DNA from: Synechococcus sp. RSCCF101 | GTDB taxonomy: Bacteria > Cyanobacteriota > Cyanobacteriia > PCC-6307 > Cyanobiaceae | DNA length: 64,000 bases | Direction of reading: 5' to 3' | Assembly: GCF_008807075.1 (NCBI RefSeq) | Contig: NZ_CP035632.1 | Location: 1,240,001 to 1,304,000, forward strand | The notes under the pieces: generated by a model | Database searches by the model: none | The model's input: the letters and a program-made list of their open reading frames with translations, nothing else | Told to the model about the DNA's origin: nothing | Made by a program: the position numbers and the translations under genes | Part shown: positions 25,701 to 33,478 of the stretch, piece after piece | How the letters are laid out: every line of letters starts with the position of its first letter | Position numbering within the stretch: the stretch's first letter is position 1

Positions 25701-27212
25701 TCAGCGCTGCTCACGAAAGGCCGAATCGAGCGTGCGGGTGAAGGGCTGGAACAGGTAGCGGAGCACGGAGCGTTTCGGTCCCTGGAAGTCGGCAACAACA
25801 GGCATGCCGACCTGAATCGGCAACGCGCCTTTCTCACCGCAGCTGGTTTTGCTGTTGTCTCTGGACACAGCTTGGCAGTTCAGAGCGATCTGGGTTGTGT
25901 AGAAATAGGCTCTTGTGTCAGGGTCTTGCACTGTGGATGGAGAAATGCTCTCAACGGTTCCCCAGACCGTGCCGTAGATGTTGGAGTCATACGGTTCCAC
26001 CTTCACTTCAACGGGCTGACCCTCGTAAATGAAGCCGATATCGGTCGCGCGAACACGGGCCTGGACCACTTTGGTGGTGTCATTCGGGACCACCTGAAGG
26101 ACAGTGGCGCCCGGTGCGACCACGGAGTCAGGATTGGGAAAGCGGAGGTCATTGATCACACCCGTAACCGGGGCCTTGATCCGTGTTCGCTCCAGCTGGA
26201 TCTCGACACGATTGATATCGTCGGCAAGAACCTCCTGCTCGTTGATGAGGGCTGCTTTCTCTGAGGTCTGCTCAAACTGAAGGCCCGATTTCAGGCCCTG
26301 CAGCTCGGCTCTAGCCTCCTGAAGCAATTTGACGGCTTCAGCACGGGTCCCTTGAAGCTCAGCCATCTTCGTGAGGGACGAGGCAACATTCTGCTCAGCA
26401 TCGAGGAGATTGAGCTCAGAGGCAGCTCCCTGGTCAACAAGATCCTTGTACATACCCTTTTCCTGGCGGTAAAGCTGTTGCTCGTAGCGGAACTGTCGAA
26501 TTTGATCATCGATCCCACGAATTTCAGCCTCTTTCTGCGCAATCTGTGCTTCTAGCGAGGAAATCCGGTCGCGCCGGTTTTGCTGTCGGACAGCCAGAAG
26601 TTCCAACTGAGCTTGGGCCACAGGGTCATCGTCACCCGCTTCAAAGGCAGTTTCGCCATCAATCGCGGCCTGAAGCTGCCGCTGCTGAAGGGTGAGGTTG
26701 GCGAGCTTCTGCTGCATGGCCCGATATTCGGTCTCGAGGAGGTTGGGCCTAAGGAGGAGGAGCTCCTGGCCTTCAACGACTGTTTCACCATCCTGAACCA
26801 GCACCTCATCAACGATGCCACCCTCAAGGTGCTGAACAACGGACACTTCCCCCTCGGGGATCACCTCACCTGAGGCGTAGGCCACTTGCGTGATCGGGGT
26901 CAACGCGGCCCAGGGAAGGAAGATCAGGAGGGCGGCACCGGCTGCATAGACGCTGTAACGCAAGAAGCGATTATCGGTTTGCTCCTCAAGCTCCAGCGCC
27001 TGACTGAGGCGCTGTCGACCAACCAGTGCGATGGTGTCCCTGTTGTCAATCCCGGGAAGCTTGGAGAGAACACCCTCCGAGATGGGAAGAGCCAGGGAGT
27101 CTGACTTCGGAGAGGAGCTGGAGGGGAAGAGTCGGTCATCGCAGGCGTGGGTCGTGAGACAGATCAGGTCTGAGGAGGTGGAGGGATGGTGCAAGGAAAA
27201 TGCCGGATGCAA
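25701..27212 (-). CDS. HlyD/LapC-like membrane fusion protein of type I secretion
   Basis: Periplasmic adaptor that links an inner-membrane ABC exporter to a TolC-type outer-membrane channel. It has a cytoplasmic N-terminus, one membrane helix (about 86-106, AAGALLIFLPWAAL-like), a biotinyl-lipoyl half (GEVSVVQHLEGGIVDEVLVQ), a long coiled coil and the second lipoyl/beta-barrel part (RIKAPVTGVINDL, GQPVEVKVEPYD). Length is normal. Two Cys near the C-terminus (LNCQ, TSCGE) are unusual. The only in-frame start is TTG at 27212. An ATG at 27139 begins MTDSSP in another frame and would join this protein if the CCCC run (minus strand, 27123-27126) had one more C, so the true N-terminus is doubtful. 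It follows the two ABC genes. Confidence 0.88.
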   Translation of the reverse strand: MHPAFSLHHPSTSSDLICLTTHACDDRLFPSSSSPKSDSLALPISEGVLSKLPGIDNRDTIALVGRQRLSQALELEEQTDNRFLRYSVYAAGAALLIFLPWAALTPITQVAYASGEVIPEGEVSVVQHLEGGIVDEVLVQDGETVVEGQELLLLRPNLLETEYRAMQQKLANLTLQQRQLQAAIDGETAFEAGDDDPVAQAQLELLAVRQQNRRDRISSLEAQIAQKEAEIRGIDDQIRQFRYEQQLYRQEKGMYKDLVDQGAASELNLLDAEQNVASSLTKMAELQGTRAEAVKLLQEARAELQGLKSGLQFEQTSEKAALINEQEVLADDINRVEIQLERTRIKAPVTGVINDLRFPNPDSVVAPGATVLQVVPNDTTKVVQARVRATDIGFIYEGQPVEVKVEPYDSNIYGTVWGTVESISPSTVQDPDTRAYFYTTQIALNCQAVSRDNSKTSCGEKGALPIQVGMPVVADFQGPKRSVLRYLFQPFTRTLDSAFREQR

Positions 27213-27216
27213 TCAA

Positions 27217-29385
27217 CTAGCGGCTTGGCGCGGTAGGTCGATTCTGCATCTTCTGTTTGAGCTCATCAGGGGTACCCATGAAGGCTGTGACACCCTTGTC
27301 GAGGATGCAGATCTGATCACACATCTGAAGCAGGGCCATGTTGTCAGTGGCAAGGATGATGGATCGATCCTGGCCACTTCCAATACAACGGCGAAGATCA
27401 GGCAGGTAAGCAATCACAGACTGAAACTGTGCCGGTGTGAGGCCTCGTGTGATGTCATCGATCAGGAGGATCGGGGCATCTTTGATCACGGCTTGGGCAA
27501 AGGAGATTAGCTTGCGGACACCATTGGGAAGAAAATAGACAGTGCCACTCTCAAGCGGCGTATGGATTCCTTCAGGAAGGCGGTCGATGATCTGCATGAT
27601 GCCGAGGCGAGTGCAGACCTCCCGAACCATGCTTTCGGTGGCATCAGGGTTGACCATCGTGAGGTGGCTCCAGATCGTGCCAGGGAAGAGCTGCGGATCC
27701 TTGAGCAACAGAGAGATGTTTCTCTGAATGTCCTCAAGGCTGAACTGGCGATAATCAATGCCATCAAAAAACAAGCTGCCACTGGCGAGGCTGTTGACCT
27801 GGTCGATGACTCGTAGGGTCGTGGTCTTGCCGGAGCCACTGGCTCCAGTGAGGGCAAGCATGGAGCCTGGATTGACGGACAGGCTCACTCGAGTGATGGC
27901 CAATTGATTCTCGGCGCCCAGTCGGCAGGCCGCTGAATCAAGGATGATGCTGCCGCGGAACCGGCCCAGAGCTGTTCCCGAATCAACGCGGGGCGGTGTG
28001 CGAAGCTTGAAATACTGACTGAGCTGTTGGTACTGATTCCGCATCGAGCTGTAGCGGAGCAGTGCATTCATCAGTTGTTGGAACGGGCTGAAGACACGCC
28101 AAACAAAGAACATGGCAGCAATCAGATTGCCCAGAGCCACAGGGCCTGATGGCTGCTGGAAGGCGACCCACGCACCGAAGGACAACGTCAGAACTCCAGC
28201 CAACTGAGCGGACATGCTGGCAATGATCTGAAGCTGCCCAACCTGTCGGTTGATGTCACGCCCACTGCTGGTGCTCTGGGCCGAGAGTCCTCGCAGACGT
28301 TGCAACCACACCCATTCGAGATTGGCCAGTTTCACCTCGATGAAGCGATTGGCCAGCTCTTCCTGTGTTTGCAGAATGGTTGATCCTGTGGTGATCTGGA
28401 GCTGGGCCGCACCGGTGTACAGGCGAGCAAGCGTCAGCACAACCACAGCACTGACCAGCATCATCACGAGTGGTACCAGCACCAGCCAGCCACCAATGAA
28501 AGCGATGGCCAGGAGGTAGATGATGACAAATGGGAAGTCCAGGCATGCCAGTGCCAACGGCCCCTGCACATAAGCCAGAAGACTGTCAAGGTTTCGGAGA
28601 CGATTGTTCAGGCCCGAGCGGCCGAGAATTTCGACCTGCTTGTAATCGAGGCCGAACAGCTTCTCAAGAATGCTGACACCGATGATCGCTTCAAGCCGAC
28701 CGGTGATTTTCGAGAGTTCACCGGCGCGCCACATCCTCAGCGACCAGTCGAGCGCAAAGAGAACCATCACGCCCAGGAAGAGCCACAGGGCGGACGAGAC
28801 GCTGGAACCGGGTATGGAGATGCTGTAGATGGCCCGCAGGTAAAACGGGAGAGTTAAGGCCAGGAGTGCGAGAACAAAGCTGGTGAAATACAGCAGACGA
28901 ATTCGCTTTGTGAAGCGATAGAAGAGCTGCTGCAGCAGTGAGATCCGCTCCGTGGTGGCTCGCTCCTGCAGCAGAGCCAGTTCCCCACCGGCTTGAACAG
29001 CTTCAAGATCGGCACGACCGTAGGCATTGGCTGCATAAAGCTGGCCGTTGCGGGCCTGAGACACCACGTAGGGTGTGTTATCAGGACTCACATAAAGGCC
29101 CGGTAGGAGCTGTGGGCTGATCTGGGACCATGACTCAACCCTCTCCAAACGGCTGCTGTATCCGAGTCGAAGTAATAAATTGCGTGCATCAACCAGATCC
29201 ATCTCCCTGGGGTCTCGCCGAATCAGCTCGTAGAGCTCTTCCGGTCGCCCCGTCCACATCAACTGCTGCAGGAGAAGACGCACACAGAACGCCATGGGCG
29301 CCTGAGGACTGAGCGTGAGATCCCTGAGGAGCATCTGGCTGGGCGGCCTCTCAGCGGGCGCAGGGCGGTCAGCAGTACTGGTCAT
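27217..29385 (-). CDS. Type I secretion ABC permease-ATPase with altered ATPase motifs (LapB-like)
   Basis: A 722-residue protein: an N-terminal C39-peptidase-like domain (about 1-150) without an evident catalytic Cys/His pair, a membrane domain (about 155-440), then the nucleotide-binding domain. Walker A is intact (GASGSGKT, 514-521), but the signature is FLPNG (618-622) instead of LSGGQ, the residue after the Walker B Asp is Asp644 instead of Glu (LLIDD), and the H-loop reads ATDN (679-682) with no His. It overlaps the preceding ABC gene by four bases (ATGA), so the two are translationally coupled and probably form a heterodimer. It most likely exports a large repeat protein such as the one at 1-16490. 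Confidence 0.85.
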   Translation of the reverse strand: MTSTADRPAPAERPPSQMLLRDLTLSPQAPMAFCVRLLLQQLMWTGRPEELYELIRRDPREMDLVDARNLLLRLGYSSRLERVESWSQISPQLLPGLYVSPDNTPYVVSQARNGQLYAANAYGRADLEAVQAGGELALLQERATTERISLLQQLFYRFTKRIRLLYFTSFVLALLALTLPFYLRAIYSISIPGSSVSSALWLFLGVMVLFALDWSLRMWRAGELSKITGRLEAIIGVSILEKLFGLDYKQVEILGRSGLNNRLRNLDSLLAYVQGPLALACLDFPFVIIYLLAIAFIGGWLVLVPLVMMLVSAVVVLTLARLYTGAAQLQITTGSTILQTQEELANRFIEVKLANLEWVWLQRLRGLSAQSTSSGRDINRQVGQLQIIASMSAQLAGVLTLSFGAWVAFQQPSGPVALGNLIAAMFFVWRVFSPFQQLMNALLRYSSMRNQYQQLSQYFKLRTPPRVDSGTALGRFRGSIILDSAACRLGAENQLAITRVSLSVNPGSMLALTGASGSGKTTTLRVIDQVNSLASGSLFFDGIDYRQFSLEDIQRNISLLLKDPQLFPGTIWSHLTMVNPDATESMVREVCTRLGIMQIIDRLPEGIHTPLESGTVYFLPNGVRKLISFAQAVIKDAPILLIDDITRGLTPAQFQSVIAYLPDLRRCIGSGQDRSIILATDNMALLQMCDQICILDKGVTAFMGTPDELKQKMQNRPTAPSR

Positions 29386-31115
29386 GCGAAAGGTGAAAGA
29401 GCCTGGTCAAGAAGGGGCAGGTCGGCGCTGTGGTCAGACAACTTGCTCAGAACATTGCCGGAGCCAGCGAGGAGAACAGTCGTTCGCCCTCGACAACGTT
29501 TGAGGATCTTTTCCAGCCCGACAATGAATTCCTTACCGAATGAGCTGTTGTAAAGGTTCAGGAGAAGAACATCAGGGCCCGTGGTCAGAGCACGGATGAT
29601 CTGAAACAGACCTTCCACGTCCGAAGACAGACCACTCGGGACGCTCGAGCCCATTGTCGTTGCGTAGCCTTGAGGAAGTGACCTCACTTTGCTATCGAGG
29701 CCTGTGAGAAACGACCAGAAGAGTGCGTGGCGTCGGTAAACAGCTGGCTGAAAGCTGGTGATGTTCTGGAGAAGAGACCCCTCGAAAAAGTCAAGCGAGG
29801 GATCGGCGTAGGCAATGCTCTGACGAAGTGAGTAGCGATTGAACTCATGGATCGGACGCCCTCCGATCTGAAGGTCATCGACAGTCTCGATCTGGAGAAG
29901 CCCCATGAAGAGGTGCCGAACGTCCGTCCCATAATTGCTGTCGCGCAGAAGAAGACATCCTCCCGTTGGAACAGTTGCGATCTGGCGCGATCCCATCGAC
30001 ACAGCGAACACATCCCCAATCTCAAACTTGATGGAGCCGCCCTCATCTTCCGTGGGAGTATTCATGAGGTGCTCGTACTCTGAGCGAGAATGGGTGAAGC
30101 GGCGGTAACTATTCCAAAGGGACATGGCTTGCTGCCATGGCGACAGCACCTTCCCCGCCAGGAGAAGGCATGCCGCCAAGGCCCCAACAAGCAGCCTGTC
30201 ATTGATGACGAGAATGCCTCCCCAGGTCACGGTGGCAGCCAAGGTGATCTGGCTCATCAAAGACGAAAACGACTGATACTTGGCTGCAATCGTGTTGCTG
30301 CGGATGCGAACCCGAGACAGGTCTTCCTGACGCTCCTCATTGCCAACCAGAAACTTTCGCCCAAGTCCGTTGGATTTGATCTGGCTGATTGCTCGGACGA
30401 TTTGTCCGTGATAACCAAGCCGATCCTGCTCGAGAAGATCTCGTTGCTTGGCTGCGCTCTCAAGCTGTCGAGCAAACGAGAGAGCCCTCAGCAGATAAAC
30501 AGCGATTGCGATCAAACCGATGAAACCGATGGTGCCACCAATAAGAAAAAGCACCAGGACGAAAAACAGGGAAAAGACAAGATCAATCGATGTCGTCAAG
30601 GCCTGAATGGAGCTTTCATCGCGAAGAATGCTGATCGTGCTGAGCCGATCAGCGTGGGTTGATGGAGACGCTCTGAGATACTCACTCAAACGCAGTTGAG
30701 TGAAGTGGCTCAGCGCGTTCATGCGGCGCGTATGCTCGATATGGGCGCTGTCGTTACCGGTTAACGACAGGCGAAAGATCTTCATCACCCCCGACAGCAG
30801 CAGCAGCAGCAGCACCAACAACGTCAGAACAGCCAGACTGGGGAGAGATCCGGTTGGCAGAACCTGCGTGTAGACGAGATTGATATACAGCGGACTTGCT
30901 AGTTCGAGCAGGTTGATGACGATCGAGGCTGTGATGATCGGACCAATTTGGTATCGACTCCAGTCAGAATCAATGACCGACTGAAAGAAGGGGTGCTGAA
31001 AGAATTCAGCAAGAAGGTCAATATTCTCTTCATTGACGCGTCGAAACTGCCCCAGCGGATCCCGCCACCAGCTTCTAAGGCCTTGGCTGTCGTCGGCCCT
31101 GGCTGCTTCGGTCAC
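29382..31115 (-). CDS. ABC exporter subunit with a dead ATPase domain
   Basis: A 577-residue partner with membrane segments from about 57 to 330 and a C-terminal domain that follows the ABC ATPase fold in outline. The ATP-site motifs are gone: the Walker A position reads LRDSNYGTDVRH (390-401, no GKS/T), the Q-loop Gln is absent (AYADPS), the signature is VPSGLSSD, and Walker B is VLLLNL with no acidic pair. The frame is open and of full length, so this is conserved degeneration rather than a recent pseudogene. It probably pairs with the 722-residue subunit in the inner membrane. It is the first gene of the secretion unit. Confidence 0.82.
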   Translation of the reverse strand: MTEAARADDSQGLRSWWRDPLGQFRRVNEENIDLLAEFFQHPFFQSVIDSDWSRYQIGPIITASIVINLLELASPLYINLVYTQVLPTGSLPSLAVLTLLVLLLLLLSGVMKIFRLSLTGNDSAHIEHTRRMNALSHFTQLRLSEYLRASPSTHADRLSTISILRDESSIQALTTSIDLVFSLFFVLVLFLIGGTIGFIGLIAIAVYLLRALSFARQLESAAKQRDLLEQDRLGYHGQIVRAISQIKSNGLGRKFLVGNEERQEDLSRVRIRSNTIAAKYQSFSSLMSQITLAATVTWGGILVINDRLLVGALAACLLLAGKVLSPWQQAMSLWNSYRRFTHSRSEYEHLMNTPTEDEGGSIKFEIGDVFAVSMGSRQIATVPTGGCLLLRDSNYGTDVRHLFMGLLQIETVDDLQIGGRPIHEFNRYSLRQSIAYADPSLDFFEGSLLQNITSFQPAVYRRHALFWSFLTGLDSKVRSLPQGYATTMGSSVPSGLSSDVEGLFQIIRALTTGPDVLLLNLYNSSFGKEFIVGLEKILKRCRGRTTVLLAGSGNVLSKLSDHSADLPLLDQALSPFA

Positions 31116-31268
31116 TGAGCTGAGCTATAAACCGTCCTACGCTAGCCATCCTGGGTGGATTGACATCGCCCATCAAGGAATGGAAGACATAACACCAAAG
31201 TGGTTCCATATGTCGCAGCGGGAGACAATCGCAGGTCGTTTCCCATACACGATTGAAGCCACTGGGTT

Positions 31269-32663
31269 CTAATCCGACATAAACCGATACGATCGGGTCA
31301 GGTTGAACACAGTTCCTGAGAGCAGCAGCAGGGCGATCAGGTTGGGCAGCGCCATCAGGCCGTTGAGGGTGTCGGCCACGGCCCAGACCGCGCCGCGATC
31401 GCCCGCCACCGAGCCGATCACCACCACCGCCACCCAGACCAGGCGGAAGGGCAGGATCGCCCGCACGCCGAACAGGTACTCGGTGCAGCGCTCCCCGTAG
31501 AAGCTCCAGCCCAGCACGGTGGTGAAGGCGAACACCACAAGGCCGGCCGTCACCACCCAACCCGTGCCGGCCAGGCCGGTGTTGAAGGCATCGATGGACA
31601 GGTTGGCGCCCGATTCACCCGAGCCGTACACGCCGGTGGTGATGATCACCAGGGCCGTCATCGTGCAGATGACCAGAGTGTCGATGAAGGTGCCGAGCAT
31701 GGCCACGGTGCCCTGGCGGACCGGATCGCGGGTGCTGGCGGCGGCATGGGCGATGGGGGCGCTGCCGAGACCGGCCTCGTTCGAGAAGATGCCGCGCTTG
31801 AAGCCCATCAGGATCACCTGGGCCAGGGTGCCGCCCGCGGCGGCCTTGCCGGTGAAGGCGTTGGAGAAGATGGTGGCGAAGGCGCCGGGTACCTCGGGCA
31901 GATTGCTGATGATGATCACCAGGCAGGCGACCACATAAAGAATCGACATAGCCGGCACCACGGCCGAGGCGGCCTGGGCGATGCGGTGGATACCGCCGAT
32001 GATCACGCTGAACACCAGCGCCCCCAGCACCACGCCGGTCACCAGCCTGGGGATTCCGGCATCGGCCAGGGCACTGGAGACCTCAAAGCACTGAACCCCG
32101 TTGCCGATGCCGAAGCCGGCCAGCATGCCGAACAGGGCGAAGAGCGCGCCGAGCCAGGCCCAGCGGGGCCCGAGGCCATTGCGGATGTAGTACATCGGCC
32201 CGCCCACGTGGTTGCCGAGGGAATCGACCTCCCGGAAGCGAACCGCCAGCACCGCCTCCGCGTATTTGGTGGCGATGCCGAAGACGGCGATCAGCCACAT
32301 CCAGAACACCGCCCCGGGGCCCCCCACCGCGATGGCACTGGCCACTCCGGCGATGTTGCCGGTGCCGATCGTGGCCGAGAGGGAGGTCATCAGGGCCTGG
32401 AAGGGGGTGATCTCCCCGTCCCTGGAACTGCCGGCATGGCCGAGCATCATCCGCACGCCGTAGGGAAGGCGAAGCAGGGGCATGAAGCCCAGGCCCACCA
32501 TCAGCACGAGCCCCGTGCCGGCGATCAGGATCACGGTGGGCCAGCCCCAGGCGAAGCTGTTGATCGGCCCGTTGATGGCGCTGATCAGGTCCTCCACGCC
32601 CGTTGGGGCCTGAGCCAGAAGGGGGAGGAGAGCCGGAGGTCCGCCGGCAGGGGCCGTGATCAC
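31269..32663 (-). CDS. Alanine/glycine:cation symporter (AGCS family)
   Basis: A 464-residue inner-membrane transporter of the AlsT/AgcS type, with about 11 hydrophobic segments. Family landmarks are SATIGTGNIAGVASAIAVGG, GGPMYYIRNGLG, FKRGIFSNEAGLGSAPIAHA and GWSFYGERCTEYLFG. Such proteins take up alanine or glycine with sodium or protons. It is separated by 153 bases from the secretion genes downstream and is much richer in GC than they are, so it marks the start of the core-like part of the window. Confidence 0.93.
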   Translation of the reverse strand: MITAPAGGPPALLPLLAQAPTGVEDLISAINGPINSFAWGWPTVILIAGTGLVLMVGLGFMPLLRLPYGVRMMLGHAGSSRDGEITPFQALMTSLSATIGTGNIAGVASAIAVGGPGAVFWMWLIAVFGIATKYAEAVLAVRFREVDSLGNHVGGPMYYIRNGLGPRWAWLGALFALFGMLAGFGIGNGVQCFEVSSALADAGIPRLVTGVVLGALVFSVIIGGIHRIAQAASAVVPAMSILYVVACLVIIISNLPEVPGAFATIFSNAFTGKAAAGGTLAQVILMGFKRGIFSNEAGLGSAPIAHAAASTRDPVRQGTVAMLGTFIDTLVICTMTALVIITTGVYGSGESGANLSIDAFNTGLAGTGWVVTAGLVVFAFTTVLGWSFYGERCTEYLFGVRAILPFRLVWVAVVVIGSVAGDRGAVWAVADTLNGLMALPNLIALLLLSGTVFNLTRSYRFMSD

Positions 32664-32719
32664 CGCGGTTCAGTCATAATTTGGCGGATGGTGTCACACC
32701 TGAACCGGGCCGGCAACGC

Positions 32720-33415
32720 TCAGAGGGCCTGCAGGTCGCTGAAGCGGAAGGTCTGACTGGCGGCCGGCTGATCGTTGTGGGCGTCCGTGTCGATCCGACG
32801 TTCGGCTAGCACCCACACATCGGAACCGGGCAGCTGCACGAACGTGTCAGTGAAGGCACTCTGGCCACCGCGGGGTGCGCCGCTGGCCGGGTCGGCGTAA
32901 CGGCTGGTGTAGGTGCGGCTGAGGTAGCCGGAGCCGGTGTCGGTGATCGAGCCGGTGTGGATGGTCACCACGGTGCCGTGAATGTGGCGGTGCACCATCG
33001 TCACCACGTTGTCGCGGATGCGGTAGCGGTCGCCCTCACCCTTGCCGGAGATCAGCACCTCCAGGCCCTCATCGGTGCGATCGCCCGCAGTGAAGCCGTT
33101 CTCGCCGTGCACCTGATCGAAGGGGCGGCGCACGCGGTGGATGCACACCTCCCAGAGCTGGGAACCGATCGCCTTGCTCACCTCGGCATCATCAACACCC
33201 TCCACCACACCCTTGAGGTCGGCGCCCACACGGAAACGACCCTCCACGCTGCGCTCACCCTGCTGCCACTGGCACGTGCCGGCATACCCCTGGAAGCCGG
33301 GTGCCCAGGTGTAGCGGTTCTCATAGGCGGCACGGAACAGCTCCCGCACGTCGCTTCCCGGAACGACGGCGGTCGGCTCGGTCCGTTCCCCTGCAGGGCT
33401 GGCAGTGGTGGTCAT
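32720..33415 (-). CDS. DUF3386 family protein
   Basis: A 231-residue soluble protein typical of cyanobacteria (and plastids), function unknown. Landmarks are VRELFRAAYENRYTWAPGF, the QGYAGTC segment and the C-terminal RRIDTDAHNDQPAASQTFRF. I chose ATG at 33415 rather than the GTG two codons upstream. It lies between the AGCS symporter and carB, all on the minus strand. Confidence 0.82.
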   Translation of the reverse strand: MTTTASPAGERTEPTAVVPGSDVRELFRAAYENRYTWAPGFQGYAGTCQWQQGERSVEGRFRVGADLKGVVEGVDDAEVSKAIGSQLWEVCIHRVRRPFDQVHGENGFTAGDRTDEGLEVLISGKGEGDRYRIRDNVVTMVHRHIHGTVVTIHTGSITDTGSGYLSRTYTSRYADPASGAPRGGQSAFTDTFVQLPGSDVWVLAERRIDTDAHNDQPAASQTFRFSDLQAL

Positions 33416-33478
33416 GGGCACGCAGCGTCGGGTCCATGACCCTACCCAGCGCAGGCGCGGGGACGCTGACGCATGGCC

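Noticed and set aside
26924-27139. Separate small gene starting MTDSSP on the minus strand
   Set aside because: It overlaps the adaptor gene in another frame and has no domain. It is better explained as the true adaptor start displaced by a one-base error.
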